The notes beneath the pieces are model-generated. The model had not been told where the DNA came from, did no database searches, and saw only the letters and a list, made by a program, of their open reading frames with translations. From contig CATXID010000003.1 of assembly GCA_958369225.1 (NCBI GenBank), positions 124,001 to 188,000 of the forward strand: 64,000 nt of DNA, given 5' to 3'. Numbering within the stretch: the first letter of the stretch is position 1; every line of letters begins with the position of its first letter. A program made the position numbers and the translations under genes. Source of the stretch: an uncultured Collinsella sp. Lineage in GTDB: Bacteria; Actinomycetota; Coriobacteriia; Coriobacteriales; Coriobacteriaceae. Below are positions 51,801 to 59,878 of this stretch, in pieces.

Positions 51801-54800
51801 GCCAGCCCTGCAGGTGGGGGTACGAGGTCGTTACGCCCGCTACGCCTGAGGCCGATGGCGTTCGTCAAAAGGTCTGCAGGGTCTGCAACGGCAAATGGGA
51901 TGAAGAGCCCTATACCTATGTGGACACCTATAAGCCCGTTATTTATGACTTGCAGGATGGCGATGCCTACTGCGAGAGTGTTTCGTTTGACGTGTTCGAT
52001 GACCGCGACGAGACGGTGACGGTCACTGACAACGGTAGGGAGCTTGAGTCTGGCAAGGACGGTAGGTATACGGCCAAGGCCGCCGAGGGCGATGCTGGCG
52101 CCGAGCATGTAATTGTGGCTACGGACGCCGCCGACAATTCGGAGACCTTCACAATTAAGATGTACGCCGAACATGCGTATGAATGGACAATCGACAAGAA
52201 GCCGACGGTTACCGAGACCGGCTCCAAGCACGGAACGTGCTCCGTGTGCGGTCATGAGTCGGGCGCGGTGGAGATCCCGGCCCTGGCTGTTAAGGGTTAC
52301 TCGGGCAAATATGACGGCAAGGATCACTCTGTCGATGCCTCGGCGCTGCCCGATGGCGCCGTCGTCGAGTACAAGGCTGCTGACGGCGGCTGGACGAGCG
52401 TTGCGCCCAGCATTAAGGACGCCGGCAGTGTGATGGTCGACTATCGCGTCACGATTGATGGCGCGGCGGTCGACGGCAAGGTGACGCTTGAGGTCAAGCC
52501 GTGCGCGATAACGGTCACGGCGCAGGACGCCTCCAAGACCTACGGTGAGAGCGACCCCAAGTTTACGTATGACGTCACTTCTGGCAAGCTCGTCGAGGGC
52601 GAGAGTCTTCAGGGCATTGAGATTGAACGCGAAGATAACGACAACGTGCGCGACGGTGGCTATGCTCTGCACCTGACGCAGCCTGAGGGCGCCAACTCCA
52701 ACTACAAGATTACGTTCAAGGATGGCACCTTTACGATCGACAAGCGCGAGCTCTCCGTAACGTGGGACACCACTACTGAGTTCACCTACGACGGCGAGAG
52801 GCACTGCCCTCAAGCGAAGCTCCACAATGTCACCGAAGGTGACGATGTCTCTGCGTACGTCGACGGCGCCAAGGTCAAGGCTGGCACCTACACGGCGAAA
52901 ATCACCGAGCTGACGGGCGATGACGCGGGTAACTACAAACTTCCCGCCGAAGGCCTGACGTGCGAGTTCTCCATCAAGAAGGCGCCCCAGGGCGCGCCGA
53001 AGGTCCAGGCCACGGCCGAGACTGTGAGTGGCAAGTCCGACGGTAAGATCACGGGCGTCGACGCGAAGATGGAGTGGCGCGCCAAGGACTCTGGCGAGTA
53101 TCAGGGCGTGCCCGATGGCGTGACTGAGATTACGGATTGTGCTGTCGGCACGTACGAGGTGCGTTACCGCGCCGATAGCGACCATGACGCCTCCACCGCC
53201 ACCGAGGTTACCGTTAATGCCGGCGGCAAGCTCGTCGTGACGCTGCCTGCCAAGCAGGTCGGCTATACGATCACGGCGAACCCGGACGAGCTTGACTGGC
53301 ACGGATCAACCACCCTCACTGTCAGTATTGAGAGCGGCTACTTTACTGACAACGATTCTTACGCCGTCAAGGTCAACAATGCCGTTGTGACGTCCGACGC
53401 GCGTGGAGAGTTCACCGTTCAGAACGCCGAGAGCGACCTCGTCGTCACCGTCGAGGGCGTGCGTAAGCACGAGGCTGTGAGCGATGAGTGGCTCTCCGAC
53501 GACGATACGCATTGGCATCAGTGCACCTGTGGTGGCAAGATCGACGAGGCCGAGCACGACTTTGAGTGGGTCGTCGTCAAGGCCCCCACGGCAACCGAGA
53601 AGGGCTCCAAGCAACAGAAGTGCAAGGTCTGCGGTCACAAGCTTGCCGAGGTCGAGATTCCGGCTGCTGCCATCGTCGGCTACTCTGGTGAGTACGACGG
53701 CGACTATCACACGGTTGATGCGACGAGTCTTCCCGAGGGTGCGACGGCTCAGTACAGCACCGACGGCGAGAACTGGTCCCCCAAGGCCCCCGAGATCCGC
53801 GACGTCGGCAAACTGACCGTCGCCTACAAGGTGACGATTGACGGTGCGACCGCCGAGGGCAAGGTTGAGCTCGAGGTCAAGCCGTGCGCGATTACGGTCA
53901 CCGCCCAGGACGCTTCTAAGACCTACGGCGAGGCTGACCCCGTGTTTACGTGGGCGATCACCTCCGGCAAGCTTGTCGAGGGCGAGAGCCTCCAGGGCAT
54001 TGAAATCGAGCGCGAAGGCGACGACAGTGTGCGTGAGGGCGGCTATACCCTGCACCTGACGCAGGACAAGGACGCCAACCCCAACTACAACATCACGTTC
54101 GTCGATGGCGTGCTCACTATCAAGCAGCGCCTGCTCGCCGTGACGTGGGGTACCAGCGAGTTTGTCTACGACGGCAGGGAGCACTGCCCCGAGGCAACGC
54201 TCGCCAACGTCGTCGACGATGATGACCTTGGTGCGACCGTCGAAGGCTCCCAGACCGAGGTCGGCGCTTCTTACATGGCAACCCTCACCGCGCTGACGGG
54301 CAAGGCAGCGGGCAACTACGCACTGCCGACCGATGGCCTGACGTGCAAGTTCTCCATCAAGAACGCCGCGCAGGGCGCGCCGGTGGTCCAGGCCGAGGCC
54401 GAGACCGTGAGCGGCAAGCGTGACGGCAAGATCGTGGGCGTTAACGCGACGATGGAGTGGCGCGCCAAGGATGCCGCCGAGTATCAGGCCGTGGACGAGG
54501 GCGTGACCGAGCTCAATGAACTCGCCGCCGGCACGTATGAGGTGCGCTACCAGGCCAAGGCCAACTACGACGCCTCTTCCGCCACCGAGGTTACCGTGGC
54601 GGCCGGTCCCAAGCTGGTCGTGACACTGCCGAGCAATCAGGTGGGCTATGCGCTCACCTCGACGGCAACCGAGCTTGATTGGCATGGGACCGCAACGCTC
54701 ACCATGAGCATCGACAGCGCGTACTTTGCGGGCAAGGGCTACGCCGTCAAGGTCGACGGTAAGGCCATCGAGCTCTCCGACAAGGGCACCTATGAGCTCA

Positions 54801-55507
54801 AGGATGTCGAGGGCGACGTGAATGTGACGGTCGAGGGTGTCCTCAAGCACGAGCCCGACGGCTCTGGCTGGGCGCACGACGCTAAGAATCATTGGCATGT
54901 CTGCCGCTGCGGTGAGGTCATCGACAAGGCGGAGCACACCTTTGAGTGGGTCGTCGACAAGCCGGCGACGGTCGAGGCCAAGGGCAAGAAGCATCAGGAG
55001 TGCGCCGTCTGCCGCGAGAAGGGCAAGACCGAGGAGATCGCGATTCTGAAGCCCGAGATCACCGACGGAAAGGGCCAGACGATGGTGGTCGAGGCCGCCA
55101 AGGACCTGACTTTCCGCTCGAGCGCGCCGCTCGAGTTCTTCCAGAAGGTGCTGGTTGACGATAAGGAGGTCGCGGCCGAGAACTACGAGCTCACCAAGGG
55201 CTCTACGATCGTGACGCTCAAGGCGAGCTTCCTGAATACGCTCGGCGTAGGTGAGCATAAGCTGAGCGTGGTTTCGAGCACGGGCACGGCCGAGACGACC
55301 TTTACGGTCGCCGAGGCTGCCAAGCCCGCTCCTGGCCAGACCACCACTACCACCACCACTACGACTGCGACATCCAAGCCTAAGAAGAAGGACGGCAAGT
55401 CCGCCCTGCCTGCGTCCGGCGATAGCGCGTACGTTATGGCTGGCGCCGTGCTTGCTGCCGGCGTAGCGGCTCTGCTGTTGGCTTTGGTCGTGAAGCGTCG
55501 CTCCTAG
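48857..55507 (+). CDS. Giant LPxTG-like anchored repeat surface protein
   Basis: 2,216 residues, ATG 48857 with AAGGGAG upstream. Signal peptide ~1-36 (cleavage after AVASA). Residues ~40-430 have the repeated short strands and asparagine ladders of a right-handed beta-helix. Then come several MBG/Ig-like beta modules with YDGKxH and YGESDPKFTY motifs. Two long tandem units of about 461 residues (DNA 52295-53677 and 53678 to about 55046) each end in a paired-cysteine HWHxCxCG block plus a CxxCG. A Thr-rich stalk precedes LPASGD, a membrane segment and KRRS, i.e. a sortase-type wall anchor with LPASG in place of LPxTG. A probable adhesin or host/glycan-binding protein; the ligand is unknown. 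Confidence 0.9.
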   Translation: MKEKKMGMRAALTRLLGIATVACALVATPAVASAETQVMPDGVRADVLSLKQANNEPVQITEPGSYVLKTAEGEVTPSSGYTIDAPDASRINPVRIYIDGTVYVNDKTNWRVEQTRWLFNIKQGSNIEFIGVNNPCVSFHRNQKQFESVSGFLTDRYYSGGYKKASGDISVGLGVGDGSQNFILSYGSKYEQKVPAISLGNTKGKLSANFSKLMIRDYAGKSHNSLGEVSPYSILEYAVPVRLFRSSFSDDGKGNINKLNATFTDCAFWNTSGDYNGAVSIVGNPRGGVNSDVASRLTATFENCRFGSDADSGIWQTNNKYPTVEETTEFAQVQETGKCAVAGVMGVTNATVNLNSCTMSNFHSTRSSSADNTLTVDALNVARSARCNINGGTIERYGARGNTCVVYAAGTLTLNGSPEIASYWKNSHAGDTNYGDKYTEADKATGTAKSLYVPKKKSVDANVPALNIASDFSVRGGFGDNVWISIEETADSNGVKSRVLGTCESNKIEGVVPDGSSENDDNSDKYEVVNLNGDLTFRETIHQHKWNVEADGLGVRASCVGPFRNSECEYGKGENGEPKKYLTATYNLSMSKATSSQSTELVYDGCPVKIALNKDGAWNLEQMGVTASDEFTWYQCKSQADAEAYKNGTKLKDAPADAGYYYVVTSFKTASGQTLEGKKAFEISPRRLVGNKNYKFTLKDGGKGAGKYAYDGKEHQPVVESAKFKNGADEWVDLVEGKDYELSARSESGLKQTEPGQYECLVIGKGNFTTDGGTTSVLTLKWEIVDVARFDLEVAGFDGTYDGEKHGITVNVKNDPVPADMKIEYREDGGDWTTDKPTYRNAAEYTTNYRVTASGYLTVTGKATVKISKADQEVPTGLVGNNWSTCSSKDGSISGVTKAMEYRRGSSGSYQKITSDDKLIGLTKSGTYYVRYAEDNNHKASADAEVKIEPGPHAVADNAAWKPNGEGSHVKACKYCKKAQESQPCRWGYEVVTPATPEADGVRQKVCRVCNGKWDEEPYTYVDTYKPVIYDLQDGDAYCESVSFDVFDDRDETVTVTDNGRELESGKDGRYTAKAAEGDAGAEHVIVATDAADNSETFTIKMYAEHAYEWTIDKKPTVTETGSKHGTCSVCGHESGAVEIPALAVKGYSGKYDGKDHSVDASALPDGAVVEYKAADGGWTSVAPSIKDAGSVMVDYRVTIDGAAVDGKVTLEVKPCAITVTAQDASKTYGESDPKFTYDVTSGKLVEGESLQGIEIEREDNDNVRDGGYALHLTQPEGANSNYKITFKDGTFTIDKRELSVTWDTTTEFTYDGERHCPQAKLHNVTEGDDVSAYVDGAKVKAGTYTAKITELTGDDAGNYKLPAEGLTCEFSIKKAPQGAPKVQATAETVSGKSDGKITGVDAKMEWRAKDSGEYQGVPDGVTEITDCAVGTYEVRYRADSDHDASTATEVTVNAGGKLVVTLPAKQVGYTITANPDELDWHGSTTLTVSIESGYFTDNDSYAVKVNNAVVTSDARGEFTVQNAESDLVVTVEGVRKHEAVSDEWLSDDDTHWHQCTCGGKIDEAEHDFEWVVVKAPTATEKGSKQQKCKVCGHKLAEVEIPAAAIVGYSGEYDGDYHTVDATSLPEGATAQYSTDGENWSPKAPEIRDVGKLTVAYKVTIDGATAEGKVELEVKPCAITVTAQDASKTYGEADPVFTWAITSGKLVEGESLQGIEIEREGDDSVREGGYTLHLTQDKDANPNYNITFVDGVLTIKQRLLAVTWGTSEFVYDGREHCPEATLANVVDDDDLGATVEGSQTEVGASYMATLTALTGKAAGNYALPTDGLTCKFSIKNAAQGAPVVQAEAETVSGKRDGKIVGVNATMEWRAKDAAEYQAVDEGVTELNELAAGTYEVRYQAKANYDASSATEVTVAAGPKLVVTLPSNQVGYALTSTATELDWHGTATLTMSIDSAYFAGKGYAVKVDGKAIELSDKGTYELKDVEGDVNVTVEGVLKHEPDGSGWAHDAKNHWHVCRCGEVIDKAEHTFEWVVDKPATVEAKGKKHQECAVCREKGKTEEIAILKPEITDGKGQTMVVEAAKDLTFRSSAPLEFFQKVLVDDKEVAAENYELTKGSTIVTLKASFLNTLGVGEHKLSVVSSTGTAETTFTVAEAAKPAPGQTTTTTTTTTATSKPKKKDGKSALPASGDSAYVMAGAVLAAGVAALLLALVVKRRS

Positions 55508-55524
55508 TCGCGCGACAGCCCCCG

Positions 55525-55557
55525 ACGGGCCCGGATCTCGCCATCCGGGCCCGTTTT
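55525..55557 (+). terminator. Rho-independent terminator of the surface protein gene
   Basis: ACGGGCCCGGAT (55525-55536) pairs with ATCCGGGCCCGT (55543-55554) and is followed by Ts. Confidence 0.9.
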
Positions 55558-55574
55558 CCAGGGCCACCTGGAAG

Positions 55575-55790
55575 CCGGTGGGCAAAAAAGTCCAAATATG
55601 AGTACTGTCACCATATTAGTAGCAGCCAAATGGCCCCAAAATTCCGTTCGTTGGGCCAAAACAGCATTGATTTTCGTCCGACAGTGCCATGAATGTGCCT
55701 CAAATAAGGCGATTCTGACGTATTGGACCGAAAAATCGCTGCCATCAATTTGGTAACAGTACTCATATTTGCCACTTTTTGCCCACTGCC
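55575..55790. mobile_element. 216-base element with terminal inverted repeats, copy 2
   Basis: The left end has GTGGGCAAAAAAGTCC then AAATATGAGTACTGT; the right end, on the other strand, has GTGGGCAAAAAGTGGC then AAATATGAGTACTGTT. These match the ends at 14813-15050, but the interior is unrelated. The minus strand is open from one end to the other (about 70 codons, starting QWAKSGKYEYCYQI), which may be chance. Lies directly after the surface protein terminator. Confidence 0.62.
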
Positions 55791-55819
55791 CCTTGGTCCA
55801 GGACAATGCGGGCCGCTCG

Positions 55820-55888
55820 AATCTTGGGGCGGGTCCATTTTCGACTATCCTCAGCTTGCCAGTTCGAAAATGGACCCGCCCCAAGATT
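55820..55888. repeat. 25-base perfect inverted repeat
   Basis: 55820-55844 (AATCTTGGGGCGGGTCCATT and TTCGA) is exactly complementary to 55864-55888, with a 19-base loop. The block CCCCAAGATT occurs once more at 55962. It lies upstream of the NAD operon promoter; function unknown. Confidence 0.7.
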
Positions 55889-55907
55889 GAATCTTTATTC
55901 CAACTTT

Positions 55908-55957
55908 ACACCTGGCTTTACAGCTGTCTTGTCAGCTGTAAAGCCAGGTGTCATACT
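55908..55957 (+). promoter_or_regulatory. NAD operon promoter with overlapping palindrome, candidate NiaR operator
   Basis: ACACCTGGCTTTACAGCTG (55908-55926) pairs perfectly with 55933-55951 around TCTTGT. A promoter TTGTCA (55929-55934), 17 bases, CATACT (55952-55957) lies over its right half. The operon ends with a NiaR-type repressor gene, so this is a likely autoregulatory operator. NiaR operators are palindromic, but I did not match it to a stored motif. Confidence 0.55.
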
Positions 55958-55992
55958 AAAGCCCCAAGATTCGCCAAAAGAGAGGGGCCTTG

Positions 55993-57018
55993 ATGGCGCA
56001 GAGCGCGAACATGGATGCGTCGGAGCTTGCACGCGATATCGCGGCCGGCCTGGCATCGGCAACGACGGCAACGGAGCGCGCGGCATTGGTGCCCGCAGAG
56101 CTCGTCGAGGCCATTCGGCAACTTAAAACCCAACGCGACGCGGTGATCCTGGCGCACTATTACGTGGCGCCCGAGGTCCAGGCTGTGGCCGATTACGTCG
56201 GCGACAGCTTCTACCTGGCAAAGCTTGCCAAGAGCCTGCCGCAGCAGACCATCGTGCTGTGCGGCGTGGAGTTTATGGGCGAGAGCGCCAAGCTGCTCAA
56301 TCCCACCAAGACGGTGCTGTTGCCCGAGCCAGGCGCGGACTGTCCCATGGCGCACATGGTCAAGCGCGAGACGGTCGATGCGGCGCGCGCCGAGTACGGC
56401 GACGACCTAGCTGTCGTCTGCTACGTCAACTCGACGGTCGAAATCAAGAGCTGGAGTGACGTGTGCGTTACCAGCTCTAACGCCGTCAAGATCGTCTCCG
56501 AGCTGCCACAGCAGCACATCTTGTTCATTCCCGACCAGAACCTGGGCCGCTTTGTGGCCGAGCAGGTGCCCCAAAAGCACGTCATCCTCAACAACGGCTA
56601 CTGCCCGCGTCATCACATCATTACCGTCGAGCAGATCGTCGACGCGCAGGAGGCCCACCCCGACGCGCTCGTGCTGGCGCACCCCGAGTGCAAGGCCGAC
56701 GTCCTGGCCGAGGCCGACTACATCGGCTCTACTGCCGGCATCATCAAATATGCCGAGGAGTCGGACGCCAGCGAGTTCATCATCGTGACGGTCCGTGGCG
56801 TGCTCTACGAACTCGAGCGCCGCTGCCAGGGCACCGGCAAGAAGTTCTACTTCCCTGCGGTGCAGCCCACTTGCGTCAACATGGATCTCATCACGCTCGA
56901 AAAGCTCGTGCACTGCCTGGAGACGGGCGAGGGCGAGGTGCAGATTGGCGTGTCGGACGAGGCTGCCGATCAGGCCAAGCTCACGCTCGACCGCATGCTC
57001 GAGTACGCGGCGCGCTAG
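55993..57018 (+). CDS. nadA: Quinolinate synthase
   Basis: 341 residues from ATG 55993 (a TTG three bases earlier is possible), with AGAGAGGGG upstream. Family blocks: AHYYVAPEVQAVADYVGDSF (~55), PGADCPMAHM (~120) with an iron-sulfur cysteine, DQNLGRFVAEQ (~182), and later HPECKADVLAEADYIGSTA and PTCVNMDLITL, which hold the other two cysteines of the 4Fe-4S cluster. It condenses iminoaspartate with dihydroxyacetone phosphate to quinolinate. First gene of a nadA-nadB-nadC-niaR operon. Confidence 0.95.
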   Translation: MAQSANMDASELARDIAAGLASATTATERAALVPAELVEAIRQLKTQRDAVILAHYYVAPEVQAVADYVGDSFYLAKLAKSLPQQTIVLCGVEFMGESAKLLNPTKTVLLPEPGADCPMAHMVKRETVDAARAEYGDDLAVVCYVNSTVEIKSWSDVCVTSSNAVKIVSELPQQHILFIPDQNLGRFVAEQVPQKHVILNNGYCPRHHIITVEQIVDAQEAHPDALVLAHPECKADVLAEADYIGSTAGIIKYAEESDASEFIIVTVRGVLYELERRCQGTGKKFYFPAVQPTCVNMDLITLEKLVHCLETGEGEVQIGVSDEAADQAKLTLDRMLEYAAR

Positions 57019-57022
57019 AACG

Positions 57023-57055
57023 ATGTGACATGAGGGACAGTCCCTTATGCCACAT
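57023..57055. repeat. REP-like hairpin between nadA and nadB
   Basis: TGTGACATGAGGGAC pairs imperfectly with TCCCTTATGCCACA around AG. The GGGACAGTCCC core resembles the other REP hairpins. Unusual here because it lies inside an operon, just before the nadB ribosome site. Confidence 0.6.
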
Positions 57056-57074
57056 TACAAGGGAGAGGATTCCT

Positions 57075-58451
57075 GTGGAAACCAAACAATACCCCGACAT
57101 GGAGTGCGACGTCGTCATTGCCGGTTGCGGCGTGGCAGGCCTGTATGCGGCTCTCAATCTGCCGACGAGCACGCGCGTGATCATGCTCTCCAAGGGCGCT
57201 GTCGACGAGTGCGACTCGATGCTCGCGCAGGGCGGCATCTGCGTACTGCCCGAGGGTTCTGACTACGATGCCTTCTTTGAGGACACCATGCACGCCGGCC
57301 ATTACGAGAACCGCCGCGAGAGTGTTGACATCATGATTCGCTCGAGCCGTTCGGTCATCAACGACCTGCTGGCCATGGGCGTGGACTTTGAGCGCAAGGC
57401 CGACGGCAGCCTCGACTTTACCCGCGAGGGCGCACACAGCCGCCCGCGCATCGCCTTCCATGCCGATATTACGGGCAAGGAGATTACGACCAAGCTGCTC
57501 CAGGCTGTCCGCAAGCTGGACAACGTGCAGATTCTCGAACACGTTGCCATGACCGACATCCTGACCGCCGAGCGCGATGGCGCTACGGTGTGCGCCGGCG
57601 TCGTCGCCGTTCCCGTGGACGAGGATAACTCGGTTCGTCCCGCCGACGAGCTGGCAAATGCCGCTGAGGGCGTACATGCCGGCAAGCCGTTTAAGATCCA
57701 TGCCCGCCATACGCTGTGGGCAACGGGTGGTATCGGTGGCGTGTACGACCATTCGACCAACTACCCGCAGCTCACCGGTGACGCCTGCTACATCGCGCAG
57801 GAGCACGGCATCACGATGGAGCACCTGGACTACGTGCAGATTCATCCCACGGGACTGTTCTCGCCGCAACCGGGCCGCACCTTCCTGATCAGCGAGAGCT
57901 GCCGCGGCGAGGGCGCGATTTTGCTCAACGCCGCCGGCGAGCGCTTTACCGATGAGCTCCAGCCGCGCGATGTGGTCGCTGCCGCCATCCGCGAGCAGAT
58001 GAAGCGGGACGGCGTCGAGCACGAGTGGCTGAGCTTTGCCCCCGTCGAGCGCGACGTGGTGACCGGGCACTTTGCCAATATTCGTGCGCGCTGTCTGGAG
58101 GACGGCCGCGACATCTTGGACGAGCCCATTCCCGTCACACCCACGCAGCACTACTTTATGGGCGGCGTGTGGGTCGACAAGGACGGCCGCACCTCGATGC
58201 CCGAGCTCTACGCCGCCGGCGAGACGGCCTGCAACGGTGTTCACGGCAAGAATCGTCTAGCTTCCAACAGCCTGCTCGAGTCCCTAGTCTGGGGTCGCCG
58301 CGCTGCGTGGCGTATGCGCACCGGCGAGTCGCTAGCCGTGGAGCAGGAGGGCGAGCCCGTGCTCGATGGACGCCATCGCGCCCTGAGTGCCGATACCCTT
58401 GCAATCGATGATTTGGCCCGTGCCGCCGGCACGCAGGCCGTGGAGGAGTAG
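57075..58451 (+). CDS. nadB: L-aspartate oxidase
   Basis: 458 residues from GTG 57075, which has GGGAGAGGA upstream; this is the only start after nadA with a ribosome site. The FAD-binding Rossmann motif VVIAGCGVAGLYAALN (~12-27), the LAQGGIC loop (~50-56), THPTG-like QIHPTGLF (~255) and the late GRTSMPELYAAGETACNGVHG (~370) are present. It oxidises L-aspartate to iminoaspartate for NadA. It is somewhat shorter than the ~530-residue E. coli enzyme, lacking part of the C-terminal helical bundle, which is common in Gram-positives and anaerobes; fumarate may be the acceptor. Confidence 0.93.
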   Translation: METKQYPDMECDVVIAGCGVAGLYAALNLPTSTRVIMLSKGAVDECDSMLAQGGICVLPEGSDYDAFFEDTMHAGHYENRRESVDIMIRSSRSVINDLLAMGVDFERKADGSLDFTREGAHSRPRIAFHADITGKEITTKLLQAVRKLDNVQILEHVAMTDILTAERDGATVCAGVVAVPVDEDNSVRPADELANAAEGVHAGKPFKIHARHTLWATGGIGGVYDHSTNYPQLTGDACYIAQEHGITMEHLDYVQIHPTGLFSPQPGRTFLISESCRGEGAILLNAAGERFTDELQPRDVVAAAIREQMKRDGVEHEWLSFAPVERDVVTGHFANIRARCLEDGRDILDEPIPVTPTQHYFMGGVWVDKDGRTSMPELYAAGETACNGVHGKNRLASNSLLESLVWGRRAAWRMRTGESLAVEQEGEPVLDGRHRALSADTLAIDDLARAAGTQAVEE

Positions 58452-58454
58452 ACC

Positions 58455-59315
58455 ATGAATCCCATTACCATGAAGCTCGTCGTCGATGATCTGATTCTGC
58501 AGGCTCTGCGCGAGGACATTACCTTTGAGGACGTGAGCACGGCGAGCGTGTGTCCCACGGCGCGTCCCGCCACGGTGGAGCTTATCGCCAAGGCCGATGG
58601 CATCATCGCGGGCTTGGATGTGTTCGCTCGCACCTTTGAGCTGCTGGATCCGCAGAGCTCCGTGTTGTTCGATGTCTCGGATGGCGACGAGGTGCACGCC
58701 GGCGATCACGTGGGCCAGGTGCGCGGCGACGCGCGCGTGCTGCTTTCGGGCGAGCGCGTGGCGCTCAACTACCTGCAGCGCATGAGCGGCATCGCTACTT
58801 ACACGCATCGGATGGCGGCTGCGCTCGTGGGCACCAAGACCGTGCTTGTCGACACGCGCAAGACCACGCCGGGCATGCGTATCTTCGAGAAGGCCGCAGT
58901 CGAGATCGGCGGTGGCAGCAACCACCGCTATAACCTGTCGACGGCTGTCATGCTCAAGGACAACCACATCGACGCCGCCGGTGGCGTGGCGCGCGCGATT
59001 GAGATGGCGCGCGCCCATGCGTCGTTTACCGCGACGGTCGAGATTGAGTGCGAGAACCTGGACATGGTACGCGAGGCCGTGGAGGCCGGTGCCGACATCA
59101 TCATGTTCGACAACATGACCCACGATGACATGGCTACTGCGATTGAGCTTATCGCCGGTCGTGCCAAGACCGAGTGCTCGGGCAACGTAGACGCCGACAA
59201 CATTCGCGCCCTGGCCGACCTGGGTGTTGACTATATTAGTTCGGGCGCTCTGACGCACTCTGCGCCGATCCTCGACCTCTCGCTTAAGCACCTGCGTCTA
59301 CTGGACGATAAATAA
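58455..59315 (+). CDS. nadC: Quinolinate phosphoribosyltransferase
   Basis: 286 residues, ATG 58455 three bases after the nadB stop, with GAGGAG upstream. Typical blocks are LREDITFEDVST near the N-terminus, ERVALNYLQRMSGIAT (~100), DTRKTTPGMR (~130), GGSNHRYNLS (~150) and KDNHI (~167), which form the quinolinate/PRPP site. It makes nicotinate mononucleotide from quinolinate and PRPP with loss of CO2. Its stop overlaps the niaR start (TAATG). Confidence 0.95.
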   Translation: MNPITMKLVVDDLILQALREDITFEDVSTASVCPTARPATVELIAKADGIIAGLDVFARTFELLDPQSSVLFDVSDGDEVHAGDHVGQVRGDARVLLSGERVALNYLQRMSGIATYTHRMAAALVGTKTVLVDTRKTTPGMRIFEKAAVEIGGGSNHRYNLSTAVMLKDNHIDAAGGVARAIEMARAHASFTATVEIECENLDMVREAVEAGADIIMFDNMTHDDMATAIELIAGRAKTECSGNVDADNIRALADLGVDYISSGALTHSAPILDLSLKHLRLLDDK

Positions 59316-59860
59316 TGGACGCCCGCGAGCGTCGCCGTTCCATCATGGCCGTGCTCGAGGAAGCCAAAGATCCTGTCTCGGGCAGTGCGCTTGCCCGCGA
59401 GGTGGGCGTGAGCCGTCAGGTTGTGGTGCAGGACATCGCCCTGCTGCGCGCCGACGGGCACGATATTGTCGCCACCAATCGCGGCTATGTGCTACAGGAG
59501 GCAGCGAGCAGCCCGGCTGTGCCCACGCGTCTGGTCAAGGTACGCCACGGCGTGGAGCAGGCGGGCGATGAGCTCACGAGCATCGTCGACGCGGGCGGCG
59601 CCGTGCTCAACGTGATCGTCAACCACCGCGTGTACGGTAAGATCACAGCCGACCTGGACATCCGCAATCGTCGCGACGTCGAGCGCTACCTACACGATAT
59701 CGAGAGTGGCAAGAGCTTTCCGCTATTAACGGTGACGAGTGGCTATCACTTCCATCGCATTGCGGCAGATGACGAGCAAACCCTCGACGAGATCGAGGCC
59801 ATACTCAAGGAGAAAGGCTATCTGGCAGACCTGATGCCCTACGAGGATGATTTGTCCTAG
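59315..59860 (+). CDS. niaR: NiaR-type (YrxA) NAD-biosynthesis repressor
   Basis: 181 residues, ATG 59315 overlapping the nadC stop. N-terminal winged helix (~5-60, with SGSALAREVGVSRQVVVQDIALLR) and a C-terminal 3H domain (~75-175), with histidines in VRHGVEQ, NHRVYG and SGYHFHRI that give the domain its name and bind a metal. NiaR senses nicotinic acid and represses NAD synthesis or niacin uptake genes. Its position as the last gene of the operon it likely controls fits autoregulation through the palindrome at 55908. Confidence 0.92.
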   Translation: MDARERRRSIMAVLEEAKDPVSGSALAREVGVSRQVVVQDIALLRADGHDIVATNRGYVLQEAASSPAVPTRLVKVRHGVEQAGDELTSIVDAGGAVLNVIVNHRVYGKITADLDIRNRRDVERYLHDIESGKSFPLLTVTSGYHFHRIAADDEQTLDEIEAILKEKGYLADLMPYEDDLS

Positions 59861-59878
59861 CCCGATACTGTCTTTATA

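Noticed and set aside
55340..55375. Short ACC/ACT repeat that might look like a CRISPR or microsatellite.
   Set aside because: It encodes the threonine-rich stalk of the surface protein in frame; there are no spacers.
49694..55585. Very long open frames on the minus strand opposite the surface protein gene (about 1,202 and 759 codons).
   Set aside because: They mirror the codon bias of the real gene, have no ribosome site or domain pattern, and their products are Arg/His/Leu-rich nonsense.
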